Notes: generated by a model not told the origin, from the letters alone. 64,000 bases of DNA from Macrosoma leucophasiata (GCA_036365455.1 JAWQUS010000030.1:682001-746000), one strand, 5' to 3'; counted from the stretch's first letter, positions 10,885 to 20,737 are shown. Made by a program: numbers and translations.

Positions 10885-11195
10885 GTGCGCATTGCCCCGC
10901 GGCTGCTGTTGTGCGACTCGTACTCGTAGATCGCAAGTGATCTACTCGGTTGTGCGATATGGGCGCGTTCGGATGTGTGATGGGTGACCGCTAGTGGCAA
11001 AATTATAATGCGCGTTTCCGTGCTTCGGAAATCACCTTAAGGTGTCGGTCGTTCGGTCGGTGGCCTTATGGGCGATTTAAAAATATCCGACAGCGTGTTT
11101 GCCACTAACCCATATCTCCACAACCCGCATTGGAGCAGCGTGGTGGAGTAAGCTCGTGCCCAGCAGTTTCAAGGGTTCCCATTAAGAATGGCTTA
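10885..11195 (+). mobile_element. LINE-ATT 3' tail, truncated
   Basis: Shares with 58,148-58,396 and the minus strand of 29,104-29,475 the ordered blocks GTAGATCGCAAGTGATC, GCGCGTTTCCGTGCTTCGG, GCATTGGAGCAGCGTGGTGG and GGGTTCCCATTA. This is a non-coding 3' tail of a LINE; its clade cannot be told without the reverse transcriptase. An internal piece (the CAGGCCTCC region) is deleted. Confidence 0.65.
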
Positions 11196-11384
11196 CATTG
11201 ACCAAAGTGTGCGGATATAGCAGGTGCGGCCAAAAGTGGTGACATTAGTAAGCCAGGATATTTAAACACTTCTACACGTACAAATAAAACATATTAAAGC
11301 AAAAAATCGACAGAAGAATTTGACTTGAGGTCCCCCCCCCCCAAGAAAAGGTGAAGAAAAAATTTGACCGTCAGGTGTGGATTT

Positions 11385-11520
11385 TGGTAGCTCAGTTGGG
11401 ATAGCGTCTGGACTAGTAATCAGATCAGTGGTCGCGGGTTCAAGTCCCTGAAGTCAGATATTTTCTTTTCACTTTTTCTTTAATATAAATACTTCTTCAT
11501 ATTTGCGTTCCATGATAATA
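11385..11520 (+). mobile_element. SINE-D copy with good tRNA-like head
   Basis: GGTAGCTCAGTTGGGATAGC (box A) and GGTCGCGGGTTCAAGTCCC (box B) are clear; the anticodon region (CTGGACTAGTAATCAG) could form a stem, but the 3' acceptor half runs directly into TCTTTTCACTTTTTC, the SINE-D body. I therefore call it a retroposon, not a tRNA gene. A CCCCCCCCCC run lies just upstream at 11,333-11,342. Confidence 0.7.
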
Positions 11521-11527
11521 TATTTTT

Positions 11528-11814
11528 ACTGGTGGCAGACCTCCAGTGACGGAGCTCGCGGGCGTAGGCACCACCGTATTACCTAATATACTTGCCGCTA
11601 AATGTTAGTATTCTGCACTATCATATTCCGGTCAGGTGGTAATGTACGGCCCTGTAATTTCCAGCACAGAGGCATAACACCTTTGGCCTCAGGAGTGGTA
11701 ACGCATCTGCATTTTGACCTTGGTCTTTGTGTGGTTGTCTATAGCCTGCATTCATCACTTAACATCAATGTGAACTGCATGCGTGTTTAACACTTTCGTT
11801 TCATAAAAAAAAAA
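11528..11814 (+). mobile_element. SINE-A copy
   Basis: Starts ACTGGTGGCAGACCTCCAG, ends in an A-run at 11,805-11,814. It lies right after a SINE-D copy. Moderately diverged near the 3' end. Confidence 0.82.
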
Positions 11815-12104
11815 TTATAGAGAAAAAAAGGACACTGAAGCCAAAAATATACCACCACCTGTAGCGTATACTGTACTGTAACTCTTTAATATCTAAACAA
11901 AGACAGCACAATAATACCAGTTTGGCTGATTAACTAGCTTACTGACTCAGCAACTCTGTTGACTAATGGACCTGTACTTCGAAGATAGCTTCATCACTCT
12001 TCAAAGTTTTTACCGTGCGCTAGTTCTCGGTACATTTAGAAATTAGAACTTTATTGTGTGCCCGTCTTCGCAAACTTATAGACTTGCTGTGCTTGTTAGT
12101 TTTT

Positions 12105-12415
12105 TTACAGTTGTTTTTTATGTAGGTGGCCTAAAAAACACGGGCCACCGGCCGACCGGAGGAGAGAAGCCGTAGCGTTTACTAGCGATGCAAACAGTCT
12201 GTAATTTTTTGTGGGGGGTCTGTCATTTAATATGTGTGACATACACACGCACTCATCAAAATCGTCTACACGTTGACTATAAAAAAATACACAAACAATT
12301 TCACGCACACATTTAAACATTTCGGGCCCTCTTATGCTTGTACTGTGACAGAGGGGAAAGCCTGCACATGACTACTCCTCTCCGGTCAGCCGGTGGCCCG
12401 TGTTGCTCTATGGAA
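12105..12415. repeat. inverted CGGGCCACCGG blocks around a repeat shared with 3.5 kb
   Basis: ACACGGGCCACCGGCCGACC at 12,138 and its inverse GGTCAGCCGGTGGCCCGTGT at 12,383 bracket about 200 bp that matches 3,600-3,800 in the opposite orientation. The arrangement suggests a small inverted-repeat element or an inverted duplication; no target duplication is evident. Confidence 0.5.
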
Positions 12416-12665
12416 GGTGGCAATCAAGCATACAGCTCACAATTGCAGCCTATAAACGTCTACACAAAAACCAGAGGTCAAAATGCAGATGCGTTGCCAC
12501 CCCTGACACCGATGTTGTTATCTCTCTGTGTACAGATCTCAGTTTACAGTAGACAGTTATTACATACAGTACAGTAGTTGTTACATACATTACCATCCAA
12601 CCGGAATACGATTGTGCGGAACACTACCATTTGGCGGCAGATATGCTCGTATTAGGTAATAAAAT
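12405..12665 (-). mobile_element. old SINE-A relative
   Basis: Minus-strand copy of the older subfamily (ACCATCCAACCGGAATACG, ACTACCATTTGGCGGCAGA). The middle has an extra ACATACAGTACAGTAG stretch at about 12,554, probably a short local expansion. Confidence 0.65.
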
Positions 12666-13449
12666 CTCTGGTTTCATGGCCATGTTCATAAACTATAAAC
12701 ACTTCAAGACGCAAAAAAGTACATTAAAAAGTTCAAAGGAGATGTTGCAAAAATGTATGGACCTCCGGCCATGTATTGTACACAATATCATTGACAGGCA
12801 AAATCACTGCAAAAACGTTTTTCACTACTTATGTTCACTTATTTAGCTTTGATTGCAGTTACAAAACATTATTTGCAGTTAGAATTGCAACTCAAAACCA
12901 ACATGGCGAATATGGCGGGCGATGTCATTTTGACAAATTCCACTAATAATCATATTGAAAATTATAATATCGTTTGAATTAAATGTTTTTGTAACTCTAA
13001 AATATATTCTTGAATAAATGAATTGTATTTTTTTCCGATTCTTCTTTAATTTACCCATTTTTTGAGGTAGTGTACGAACCAGAGCCGAACTTGCAACATC
13101 TCCTTTACCAAACAACTCAAATATTTTTTATTTTACACCCCAAAAAGTTATTTTTTCCTATTTTACAGGAAAGTGTTATCCCTTGTTATTTCTTTGAAAT
13201 TTGAATGCTACATTGTCGGGAATATAATAAATTGTGTATTGTTCCTTCGGAGGACAGAGGTCCGCCTACGAGGGAACTTTGAATGACGCATGAATAGATG
13301 GAAGCTCATCCATAAATCACTTACTGTGGAGCGGGGATTAATGATATTGTTCATGTTGATAGGACTTTGAGCTCTTGTTGTCTGTGAACAAATTTGAGTG
13401 ACGATTTTTAAGCAAATCGTCTTTATGACCTAAAAAAAATTATTACAAA
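12666..13449. other. no recognisable gene
   Basis: AT-rich sequence. The short frames at 12,631-12,846 and 12,879-13,115 have no domain or splice signals I can recognise. No repeat family identified. Confidence 0.4.
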
Positions 13450-13560
13450 AAAATGCTTACACTCACCCTACACTAGGTTTACTTCTGTATCGTGGTTACA
13501 CAAACACCCAGACCCAAAACAGATATCTGTAGGCTATACAAATATTTATCCCGGTACTGC
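13450..13560 (-). mobile_element. SINE-B body fragment
   Basis: GCTTACACTCACCCTACA, CACAAACACCCAGACCC and AGATATCTGTAGGCTATACA follow the SINE-B body on the minus strand; the head is cut at CCCGGTACTG. Confidence 0.65.
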
Positions 13561-13706
13561 TCTAGGTGTGTAAGCTATGCCGAAGCTACGCAACGGAAGT
13601 TCGGCCACTGATTTTACGTTTCGACATATTGCTGATATGACACACTATAAGTGCCGAGCTTACGCGGCAGAACTTCAGTTCAGTATGGTGTGTGTTGGCA
13701 TAGTGT

Positions 13707-14360
13707 GTCAAATTTTTCTTTCCATTTTTCTTTAAAAATAAAATATATTTCACAAGCATGTGTTAATGCGAAATAATATGGAACAATTATTAAGGGTAAA
13801 AGCGACTTCTTTACGATATTCAATAAACTGAAAAGTCTATTATATCGGTTGCCTAACTAGCGTAGTTGGTAATAGATGGCGCTACTGCTACCATAAAGCA
13901 ATGCAATAGATGTGAAGGAAAGATTTGACAAATCGGGCAGGGCTTCAGTAGCTCAATTGGAAGAGCGGCTGGACTAGATTCCCAGTAGGTCGCGAGTTCG
14001 AGCCTCGCCGGAAGTCAAATTTTTCTTTCCATTTTTCTTTAAAAATAAAATATATTTTACAAGCATGTGTTAATGCGAAATAATATGGAACAATTATTAA
14101 GGGTAAAAGCGACTTCTTTACGATATTCAATAAACTGAAAAGTCTATTATATCGGTTGCCTAACTAGCGTAGTTGGTAATAGATGGCGCTACTGCTACCA
14201 TAAAGCAATGCAATAGATGTGAAGGAAAGATTTGACAAATCGGGCAGGGCTTCAGTAGCTCAATTGGAAGAGCGGCTGGACTAGATTCCCAGTAGGTCGC
14301 GAGTTCGAGCCTCGCCGGAAGTCAAATTTTTCTTTCCATTTTTCTTTAAAAATAAAATAG
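13707..14360 (+). repeat. 307-bp tandem repeat, 2.1 copies
   Basis: Units 13,707-14,013 and 14,014-14,320 differ at essentially one visible site (TTTCACAAGC against TTTTACAAGC); a third starts at 14,321 and breaks off after about 40 bp. The near-identity means a very recent duplication, or homogenisation, or an assembly join that should be verified. Confidence 0.9.
13947..14323 (+). other. two tRNA-like heads (pseudo-tRNA, SINE-D)
   Basis: Each unit carries, at 13,947-14,016 and 14,254-14,323, a segment with perfect box A (TAGCTCAATTGG), box B (GAGTTCGAGCC), a perfect GCGAG/CTCGC T-stem and a 7-bp acceptor pairing with one mismatch and one wobble. The anticodon stem has a mismatch; the triplet in the loop would be AGA, but a serine tRNA long arm is absent. 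I read it as a SINE head that could still bind pol III, not as a working tRNA. Confidence 0.55.
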
Positions 14361-14639
14361 TGTGTGAATTCAGCAGTCGAACCGAACTTCGGATGTATGC
14401 CCGACCAAAGTTACGCAGTACGCTATAACGCAGCGTTATTTCGACGTAGTGTGTCGTCAGTAATTCAAATAGCATTGCAGGCGTAATAGTGCCGAACTTC
14501 CGTCGCGTAGCTTTAGCATAGAGTGCTTAGACACTAAGATCCGAACCTAGGTCGATCTTCACCCATCTGTTTACCGAGTGAAATTTTCTTTTTAATCATA
14601 TTTCATACAAAAACAAACACGTCTTTCACGTCTTGAATT

Positions 14640-14860
14640 GCCCATGTAACAGATGGCGAGCCTGTTGTGATTTTCGGACACATTACCAATCTCCGTGGTA
14701 CAGGGGAACTTCCAGAAAATGGAAAAAAATCCAGTAAAACCAATAAAGAAATAAATAAAGTAATTTACACCATTATCTTTGCTTGCTCTCGACCCGGGAA
14801 TCGAACCCAGGACCGCAGCGCAGTAGTAGTGGTCTGCGCCCACTAGGCTACTGAAGCAGT
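14640..14860 (-). mobile_element. SINE-C copy
   Basis: Minus-strand copy: head at the right (CTGCTTCAGTAGCCTAGTGG box A; CCTGGGTTCGATTCCCGGG box B) and body continuing left through AATGGTGTAAATTAC, TCCATTTTCTGGAAGTT and CCTGTTACATGGGC. The 3' end with AACGTAACCGG is missing. Confidence 0.75.
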
Positions 14861-15167
14861 TTATTAAAATACAACCAAGAAATCCAAGTAAAGATATAAC
14901 AACGCAATCAATTGCCGGTTAGATCCGTCCGGCGGAGAATCCCAATAAGACAGATAAAAATACTTTTCAATTTCTCCACAAAGCGAAAGTCTAAGTAGCA
15001 AAACTTTGAAACGCCGAACGAAAACTATTTACCAGGTCCTAGACGCTACTTACTACAGATGAGCCACACTACAGAGGCAACGATTTATTGGTTCAATTTG
15101 GTAAGACTTTTCATTAGATGCAGTGAAGTGAGCAGTCTATATTGATGGTAAATGTATACTGAAGCAT

Positions 15168-15216
15168 TTTTTATGGAATGATGGTGGTAAAGAAGCATAC
15201 AGTTCATATGGGTGTT
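15168..15216 (-). mobile_element. SINE-A-related 3' fragment
   Basis: TTTTTTATGGAATGATGGTGG followed by GCATACAGTTCATATG matches the 3' end of older SINE-A copies; the rest is absent. Confidence 0.5.
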
Positions 15217-15227
15217 AAATAAATATA

Positions 15228-15750
15228 TAACTGCTAGTGGTAGCAGGCCACTACTACTACGCTGAGGTCCTGGGTAATCGAACCCAGGGGTAGGGATTCC
15301 GGGTAGGGGGTTATCAGAGATAATGGTGTAAAGTCCTTTATCTCTGGTTCTTTTCGGATTTTTCCATTTTCTGGAAATTTCTCAGTATATTTTGTAATGT
15401 CAGAAAATATGTAGTAATACTACGTATAGAATGGACACTTCGACGTCCCGCCCGATTTGCCCGCATCAATCAACCCGTTCCCCTCTTATGGGCGTCGGTT
15501 GGTATTTTGTACGTGCTACGCACACAGGTGCGCGTGTAAATACACGTCACTGATTGATGTCTGTGTAATAGAAACCAAATTAAGCGTTTGTATGGAATTT
15601 TGGCGGAATGTCAAGGATGTGGTAATGTGCCCGGAAATGTCAACAGGCTTGCCACCTGTTAAATGAGCGAAAACGTAACCGGCGAATCGTGGGTGTTTGC
15701 ATGTATGCTTGAATGCATGCATTTACCTCTGCCTACCACTTCAGGGATTA
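15228..15750 (+). mobile_element. SINE-C copy interrupted by repeat R6
   Basis: The head at 15,228-15,300 (CTAGTGGTAGCAGGCCAC, then GGTCCTGGGTAATCGAACCC, where box B is disrupted) and TTTTCCATTTTCTGGAAATT are followed, after a ~230-bp block, by the 3' half (GGTAATGTGCCCGG, CAACAGGCTTGCCACC, GCATGTATGCTTG) to 15,750. Confidence 0.7.
15400..15628 (+). repeat. repeat R6, first copy
   Basis: TATGTAGTAATACTACG, GGTTGGTATTTTGTACGTGC, ACGTGTAAATACACGTCACTG-like string and AATTTTGGCGGAATGTC recur at 46,232-46,412 with high similarity. It is inserted between the two halves of a SINE-C. No inverted ends or coding frame seen; class unknown. Confidence 0.6.
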
Positions 15751-15757
15751 GAGGCGT

Positions 15758-15863
15758 GAAGTTCCATTTTAAATGAATGTTTGTGTAGATGTCCATAAGT
15801 CGAACATTCAATTACCATCAATCCGAATTGCGTGCTTGTTAACCACCACCATAACATAACCAA
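15758..15863 (+). mobile_element. SINE-A-related 3' fragment
   Basis: TTGTGTAGATGTCCATAAG, ATTACCATCAATCCG and GCGTGCTTGTTAACCACC, then ACATAACCAAAAAA, follow the old SINE-A 3' end. 5' truncated. Confidence 0.55.
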
Positions 15864-16094
15864 AAAACGTATTTACATTTTTTTTTCTTTTTTTTTTCTA
15901 TCAAAAGATAGTCTGGGTGCGGTACGGATTAAAGGCACAACACGACATTGTACAGTAGATAGTAAGTTGACGCAAACTCGGATTAGCATAAATCAAAAGG
16001 GCCCGACATCTGGTCGGCTCGTGAATATTTCAACGCCTTTTTCTGGACGTAATCCTTTGTTGTTGTAAATTCTTGGAATACGGGACTTTTGAGT

Positions 16095-16190
16095 ACTAGC
16101 TGTGCCCGCAACTTCGTTCGCATGGAATAGTGACTTTGGGCAGTATTTTTTAGATTTTTTAGATATAACTTTTGGCTAATTTTGGATCAT
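16095..16190 (+). mobile_element. short repeat head, ACTAGCTGTGCCCGC type
   Basis: ACTAGCTGTGCCCGCAACTT followed by GAATAGTGACTTTGGG matches a lepidopteran dispersed-repeat head; the downstream part is degenerate. Confidence 0.55.
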
Positions 16191-16264
16191 ACGAAAACAC
16201 TTATGGATGGATACAAAAATCTGATTTACATTAATACTTCTCTGTACACGATATTAGACTAACG

Positions 16265-16500
16265 CCTCCAAAGGCACCGATGCCACTAACGCAACCAACG
16301 CAACCAACTCCACCAACGCCACCAACACCACCACCAATAACACCAACACCACCAATTCTACCAATGCCACTAACGCCACCACCACCACCACTGCCACCAA
16401 TGCCACAAATGCCATTAACGCCACTAACTCCACTAACTCCACTAACCACTAACGCCACTAACGCAACCACCACCACCAGCAACGCCATAAACGCCACTAA
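16265..16500. repeat. degenerate trinucleotide/minisatellite tract (ACNCCACTA-like)
   Basis: About 235 bp built from AAC, GCC, ACC and ACT triplets (units such as AACGCCACTAACTCC). Read forward it gives a P/T/N-rich peptide, backward a V/A/G-rich one; both frames stay open only because the repeat lacks stops. I treat it as simple repeat and not as a gene. Confidence 0.8.
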
Positions 16501-16894
16501 CGGCTATCTGAACCGCATTCAATTCTATTTAAAAGTTTTGAAGCAGTGCCTCTACACTCCATTTTTACTTTCTTATTATAGTATAGTATAGATAACGCGA
16601 TCACAATATTTGTATCTTTATAATATTTTATTGATTTCAATAAGAAAATGAGCAAAGAAGTGCCAGGTTGTAACCCAACCAAAGGCTTACAGGCTTATTG
16701 CAGTCAATGGTAGCTAAAAACTACGTTACTAAAATTTTACAAAAATATCGAAAAACATCTAAAGGTTCTGTACAGAAAGAGTACATACTTACAACACTTT
16801 TAGATTGTTTTCACGTCAATAATAGTGCAAGACTACGTAGATGACTCAGATGACTTAGTTTGTAGAAATTAAACTTGCGGATTTTCTCGCGTAT

Positions 16895-16960
16895 ACAACA
16901 CTCCCGAACTTCTTACACCCGACGTTTCGGTCGCTTTCCAGCTACCGTGATCACGGGCAG
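16895..16960 (+). repeat. dispersed repeat piece, CCCGACGTTTCGG type
   Basis: CACCCGACGTTTCGGTCGC followed by CCGTGATCACGGGCAGAC is a short motif found widely in moth and butterfly repeats. Only this fragment is present. Confidence 0.4.
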
Positions 16961-17029
16961 ACTGATGACTTACATCAGTCAGATGACTTACATTTTTCAA
17001 ATGACCGACAATTTTAATTAAGTTGAGTT

Positions 17030-17326
17030 GTAGATGTCAATGTGCAATGCAGGTTGCACATTGCATCTACACGAATAAAACCGAAGGTCAATATGCAGAT
17101 GTGCTGCCGCCTCTAAGGCTTAATTTGTTATGCCTTAAGGGGAAAACATGCTGTCATAGTTACGATAGTGCTGAACAACAGTGTATTCCAATTAAATGGA
17201 GTGGCATTTAATTGGAATACACTGTTGTTCAGCACTATCGTAACTGTGACAGCAGATAGATTAGATAATGTGATGGTGGCTACACGCTTGAACTTTGACA
17301 CTAGCTCTACCACCACTAATTGCTGC
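17030..17326 (-). mobile_element. old SINE-A relative reshaped by two fold-backs
   Basis: Landmarks of an old minus-strand SINE-A (AAGGTCAATATGCAGATG, TTGTTATGCC, GATGGTGGCTACACGC, CTAGCTCTACCACC) remain, but a hairpin of 17-18 bp at 17,030-17,070 and a 50-bp hairpin at 17,149-17,254 have replaced parts of the element. A young SINE-A abuts it at 17,327. Confidence 0.65.
17149..17254. repeat. 50-bp near-perfect inverted repeat, 6-nt loop
   Basis: Arms 17,149-17,198 and 17,205-17,254 differ at one position (CAT/CAC context); the loop is GAGTGG. The outer arm contains the SINE-A string ACGATAGTGCTGAAC, so one arm was copied from the element in inverse orientation. Confidence 0.9.
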
Positions 17327-17600
17327 TTTTTTTTTTGGCAAACAAGCATACAGTTCACATTGATGTTAAGTGATGACTGCAGCCTATAGACACCCACACA
17401 AAGACCGAGGTCAAAATGCAAATGCGTTACCACTCCTGAGGCCTAAGGTGTTATGCCTCTGTGCCGGAAATTACAGGGCCATACATTACCACCTGACCGG
17501 AACACGATAGTGCTGAACACTACCATTTAGCGGCAAGTAAATCAGGTAATGCGGTGGTGCCTACGCCCGCGAGCTCCGTCACTGGAGCTCTACCACCAGT
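17327..17600 (-). mobile_element. SINE-A copy
   Basis: T-run 17,327-17,336 to ACCACCAGT ending at 17,600. Shares the variant GCAAATGCG and AAGTAAATCAGG with the copy at 28,772-29,063, so these two may come from one source lineage. Confidence 0.88.
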
Positions 17601-18094
17601 ATAAAAACCAGTATAAATATCACCGATCTAGATTTTACCATTTCGATTTTCTCACAAATTCACTGAATCTAAATTGCTGGTCGCTTAGTTAATTTTCTAC
17701 GCTACGCAAGCTAAACGTATTCACTGAGTTAATAGGTTTTCAATTTGCTGAGAAGTCAAGTTACTTCATTACGACGACCGATTTTCAAATGGCTTTAAAA
17801 CAAAATCAGCAAAAATTTATATAAGTTTAGGTTTGTATTTTTTTTGAAAATGGGTGGAGAAACTTAAAATCAAATATAATATTTGCATTTGTTGTAAGTA
17901 CGATTATCACGATGATACGATTGATCACTTATTTTTTTAAACGTATCGATGGTAACGTTTCGCGTGTAGAAGAGTTTCTCCTAATTTACAGGCATTTATA
18001 TATATTACTGGTAAATAATAGTTTTTAGTACTATCGTATACTACTACTATGTATCGTACTAGTACTAACCTAACACATTTTCTATGTCATGATG
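17601..18094. other. no recognisable feature
   Basis: AT-rich sequence without supported gene or family. Confidence 0.4.
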
Positions 18095-18380
18095 ATTTTT
18101 TTATGTTTTAAAAGTGGCAAACAAGCATACAGTTCACATTGATGTTAAGTGATGACTGCAGCCTATAGACACCCACACAATGACCAGAGGTAAAAATGCA
18201 GATGCGTTACCACTCCTGAGGCCTAAGGTGTTATGCCTCTGTGCCGGAAATTACAGGGCCGTACATTACCACCTGACCGGAACACGATAGTGCCGAACAC
18301 TACCATTTAGCGGCAAGTAGATTAGGTAATGCGGTGGTGCCTACGCCCGCGAGCTCCGTCACTGGAGCTCTACCACCAGT
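18095..18380 (-). mobile_element. SINE-A copy, mosaic of subfamilies
   Basis: Full length from the T-run to ACCACCAGT at 18,380. It has AATGACCAGAGG (subfamily b) together with GCGTTACC and GAGGCCTAAGG (subfamily a). A second CACTACCACCAGT at 18,450-18,462 shows a stray 5' end nearby. Confidence 0.88.
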
Positions 18381-18779
18381 AAAGCCAAAATCATCTTGAT
18401 GGTTAATTAACACCAACTATTTAGACATCTGTACAACAATAAAATACAGACACTACCACCAGTAAGTTTTTTGCCTCTGTCATTGTTATACGGGTAGGTA
18501 CATTATTTTTTTGACCATATTATTATTGTGAACTTATAATGAAGGGACCTGCATTTGGCGAAGACGCAAAACGACTTCTTTACATTTCCGTTTCATAGTT
18601 TAACTCGTGTCGTGTGCATAAGAGAACAGTGATTTTAAATACATGATTATTTTAGTTTAAAATACGCGAGATAAATCTGAAAATTAGTTTTATTTCATCC
18701 GCCTACTTTCAATTTAAACCGAAATAGGAAACGCTGCAGCGCTGCAAGATAATCTTTTAATTGCAGCACAACAGCCAAC

Positions 18780-20260
18780 TTTAAAAACATAGAAGGAGTA
18801 ATTCCGCAGAAACGGCGCATAAAGTGTGAAATGGGCGTGATATTGTCACTTTACGGAGCGTGAGCGTGGCGACGCGCCAACGGATTCGATAACGTACCGA
18901 ATACAGTTAATAGAGCGAGTTCACAATGCGGATTTTACATCATCGTGAGAATTGGACGCTACTTTAATGTTGGATACATACCGTTTTAAAAATAATAATT
19001 TATCATTTTGTATTAAGCAAAAGTATTAAAATAAGTGCTTCAATGACTGAATACATTTGTCTTGAGATTCGAAATGCGATTCGCAGAATAAAGATTTTTC
19101 TTCAATGAGTGGTTTCTATTATTTATTTCATTTAAAGTAAGCAATTATATCTCTAGAATATGTTTCAAAATGCGCACATTTTATAATGCGTAACAATCAC
19201 AAAAATCTTCAATCTAGCGGAAACGACGCTTGAAGTGTAAAATGGGCGTAATTTTGTCACTTTACGGAGCGCGAGCATGGCGACGCGCCAACGGATTGGA
19301 AAACGTACCGAATAGGTACATAGTTAATAAGTAAGCACAATGCGGATTTAACAACAGTGAAACATCGTATTCGTACAAGAAAAATGCATAAAAGAAAAAA
19401 AATTGAGTTCCCAAGCGTGATGACCCGTCGCCACGGTAAGCGTCCCCATGCCAACTATCTGGTTTACCTGCTTTTAGATATTTTAGGACAAAAAATGTTT
19501 GAGCATTCAATTAAGTGCCTCGATGACCGAATACACCTTGAGGTTCCTAATAAAATTTGCAGAACAAAGGTAAAACAGTGATAGCATTTTTTATTTTAAT
19601 TGGCAAGCCATATCTAGCATAAGTTACAAAATAGGAACTTTATATTAAACGGGACAGCCACAAAAAATATCTTCAGTCTAGCAGAAAAGGTGCATAAAGT
19701 GTGAAATGGTCGTGATATTGTCACTGAGTCATATTTTCACTTTACGGAGCGCGAGCGTGGCGACGCGCCAACGGATCGGAAAACGTACCGAATACTGTTA
19801 ATAGAGCGCGTTCACAATGCGGATTTTACTTGGCTGTTCTAACTCGCCACGTTAGATGTTACATTTGAAAAATATTTTTGATTGCAGAACATTTTATTCG
19901 AAGATCACAAATGGACGGCACAGGACAGCACGGTGCGGTTAAGAATTTCTTCGTCGAATGATTTTCGACCTTATTTTAATAACTATAGCAATAGCATTAC
20001 ATTATTTTGGTCGAAACATCCAGCACGACGGCTCGACTTCCCGTGGCATGCAGTAAGTAGTACGTCGTTGAAATTCGCACGAAATGAGCCGTCTACAGAC
20101 GTCTTCCTCTTCTTCTTAACTTAACAATTAATAAACGAAACTTCAGTCTCTCAGAAAAGGCTAACATTGTGAAATTAGCCACTTTCCGCAGCACAAGCGT
20201 GGCGACACGCCAACGAGTCGCAAAACATACTAGAGCGCGTTTACTTCACCGTGCTGATTG
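18780..20260 (+). repeat. degenerate tandem array, ~410-480 bp period, four units
   Basis: A GC-rich island (CACTTTACGGAGCG, GCGTGGCGACGCGCCAACGG, AACGTACCGAATA) recurs near 18,850, 19,262, 19,742 and, more decayed, 20,183. Each is preceded by a CTAGCGGAAAC/AAAGTGTGAAATGG block and followed by TTCACAATGCGGATTT. Spacers are AT-rich and also alignable (AAGTGCTTCAATGACTGAATAC against AAGTGCCTCGATGACCGAATAC, shown by their first 20 bases). No family recognised. Confidence 0.75.
19888..20052 (+). CDS. candidate internal exon, 55 codons, phase 0-0
   Basis: The segment is preceded by TTTTTGATTGCAG (acceptor-like) and followed by GCA|GTAAGTAG (strong donor-like). It is exactly 165 nt and open in the frame starting with Asn; the product is rich in aromatic and charged residues (contains FEDHKWTAQDS and LFWSKHPARRLDFPWHA). 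Base composition is higher in GC than the surrounding introns-like sequence. I do not recognise the protein. It lies between the third and fourth units of the tandem array, and a TTGCAGAACA string also occurs in a neighbouring unit at about 19,557, so the acceptor could be a chance feature of the repeat. Partner exons were not found in this window. Confidence 0.35.
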
Positions 20261-20654
20261 GAGACTAGACTTGGCATTTTGTGTATACCTGCAACAAATA
20301 GAAAGTTATATGTTTTTTTAACGGAAAATCTCTGTAAAAATGTATTAGTCTCAATAATTGTTTTATACAAAAGCGTTACAAAGCTCACTGGGTTAGATAT
20401 GATACAATAAAAAAAAGATATGTATGTATTATAAAACAAACACCCGCTGAATTTGTCTGTATGTATTTCACCAGCACATTTCTCACTTAATCTGCCAACA
20501 GGTTCAGTACTTTATTTAACATATTATTATTTTATTTATCAGCGAGACGATTAGGTAATACCGTAATATCTATGAGCTCTGTCACTGGAGCTCTACCAAA
20601 ACATATATTACAATCATCAAATAGGAATAATATTTCTCCCGGTGCCTGAAACTG

Positions 20655-20727
20655 ACTGGTGCCGGGGACTGAACCCGCGACTAACAAATCAAGTGAATGT
20701 TATACACCGCTGGATCGGATATTCATA
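20655..20727 (-). mobile_element. SINE-B head fragment
   Basis: GGTGCCGGGGACTGAACCCG and ACACCGCTGGA match the SINE-B tRNA-like head on the minus strand (compare 49,972-50,018). The body is missing. Confidence 0.55.
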
Positions 20728-20737
20728 TATATAAACA

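Larger units (their letters stand above)
13566..14534. mobile_element. TIR element enclosing a 307-bp tandem duplication
   Basis: The left end (GCTATGCCGAAGCTACGC, then ACGGAAGTTCGGC) is mirrored at 14,491-14,534 (GCCGAACTTCCG, CGTAGCTTTAGCATAGAG), about 40 bp with a few changes. Between the ends lie two full and one partial copy of a 307-bp unit carrying a tRNA-like SINE-D head. No transposase frame exists, so it would be non-autonomous. Superfamily unknown; flanking duplication not clear. Confidence 0.6.

Noticed and set aside
11385..11460. A functional tRNA gene
   Set aside because: Boxes A and B are good, but the acceptor stem is incomplete and the segment continues into the SINE-D body found at other loci.
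13947..14323. A tRNA gene pair
   Set aside because: The two heads belong to a 307-bp repeated SINE-D unit; the anticodon stem is mismatched and an AGA (serine) tRNA would need a long variable arm.
13707..14360. Satellite DNA
   Set aside because: Only 2.1 copies are present and they are enclosed by inverted ends; a local duplication inside an element is a better description.
16231..16591. Proline/threonine-rich or valine/glycine-rich proteins
   Set aside because: Both strands are open only because the sequence is a degenerate triplet repeat without stop codons; no start context or flanking exon supports a gene.
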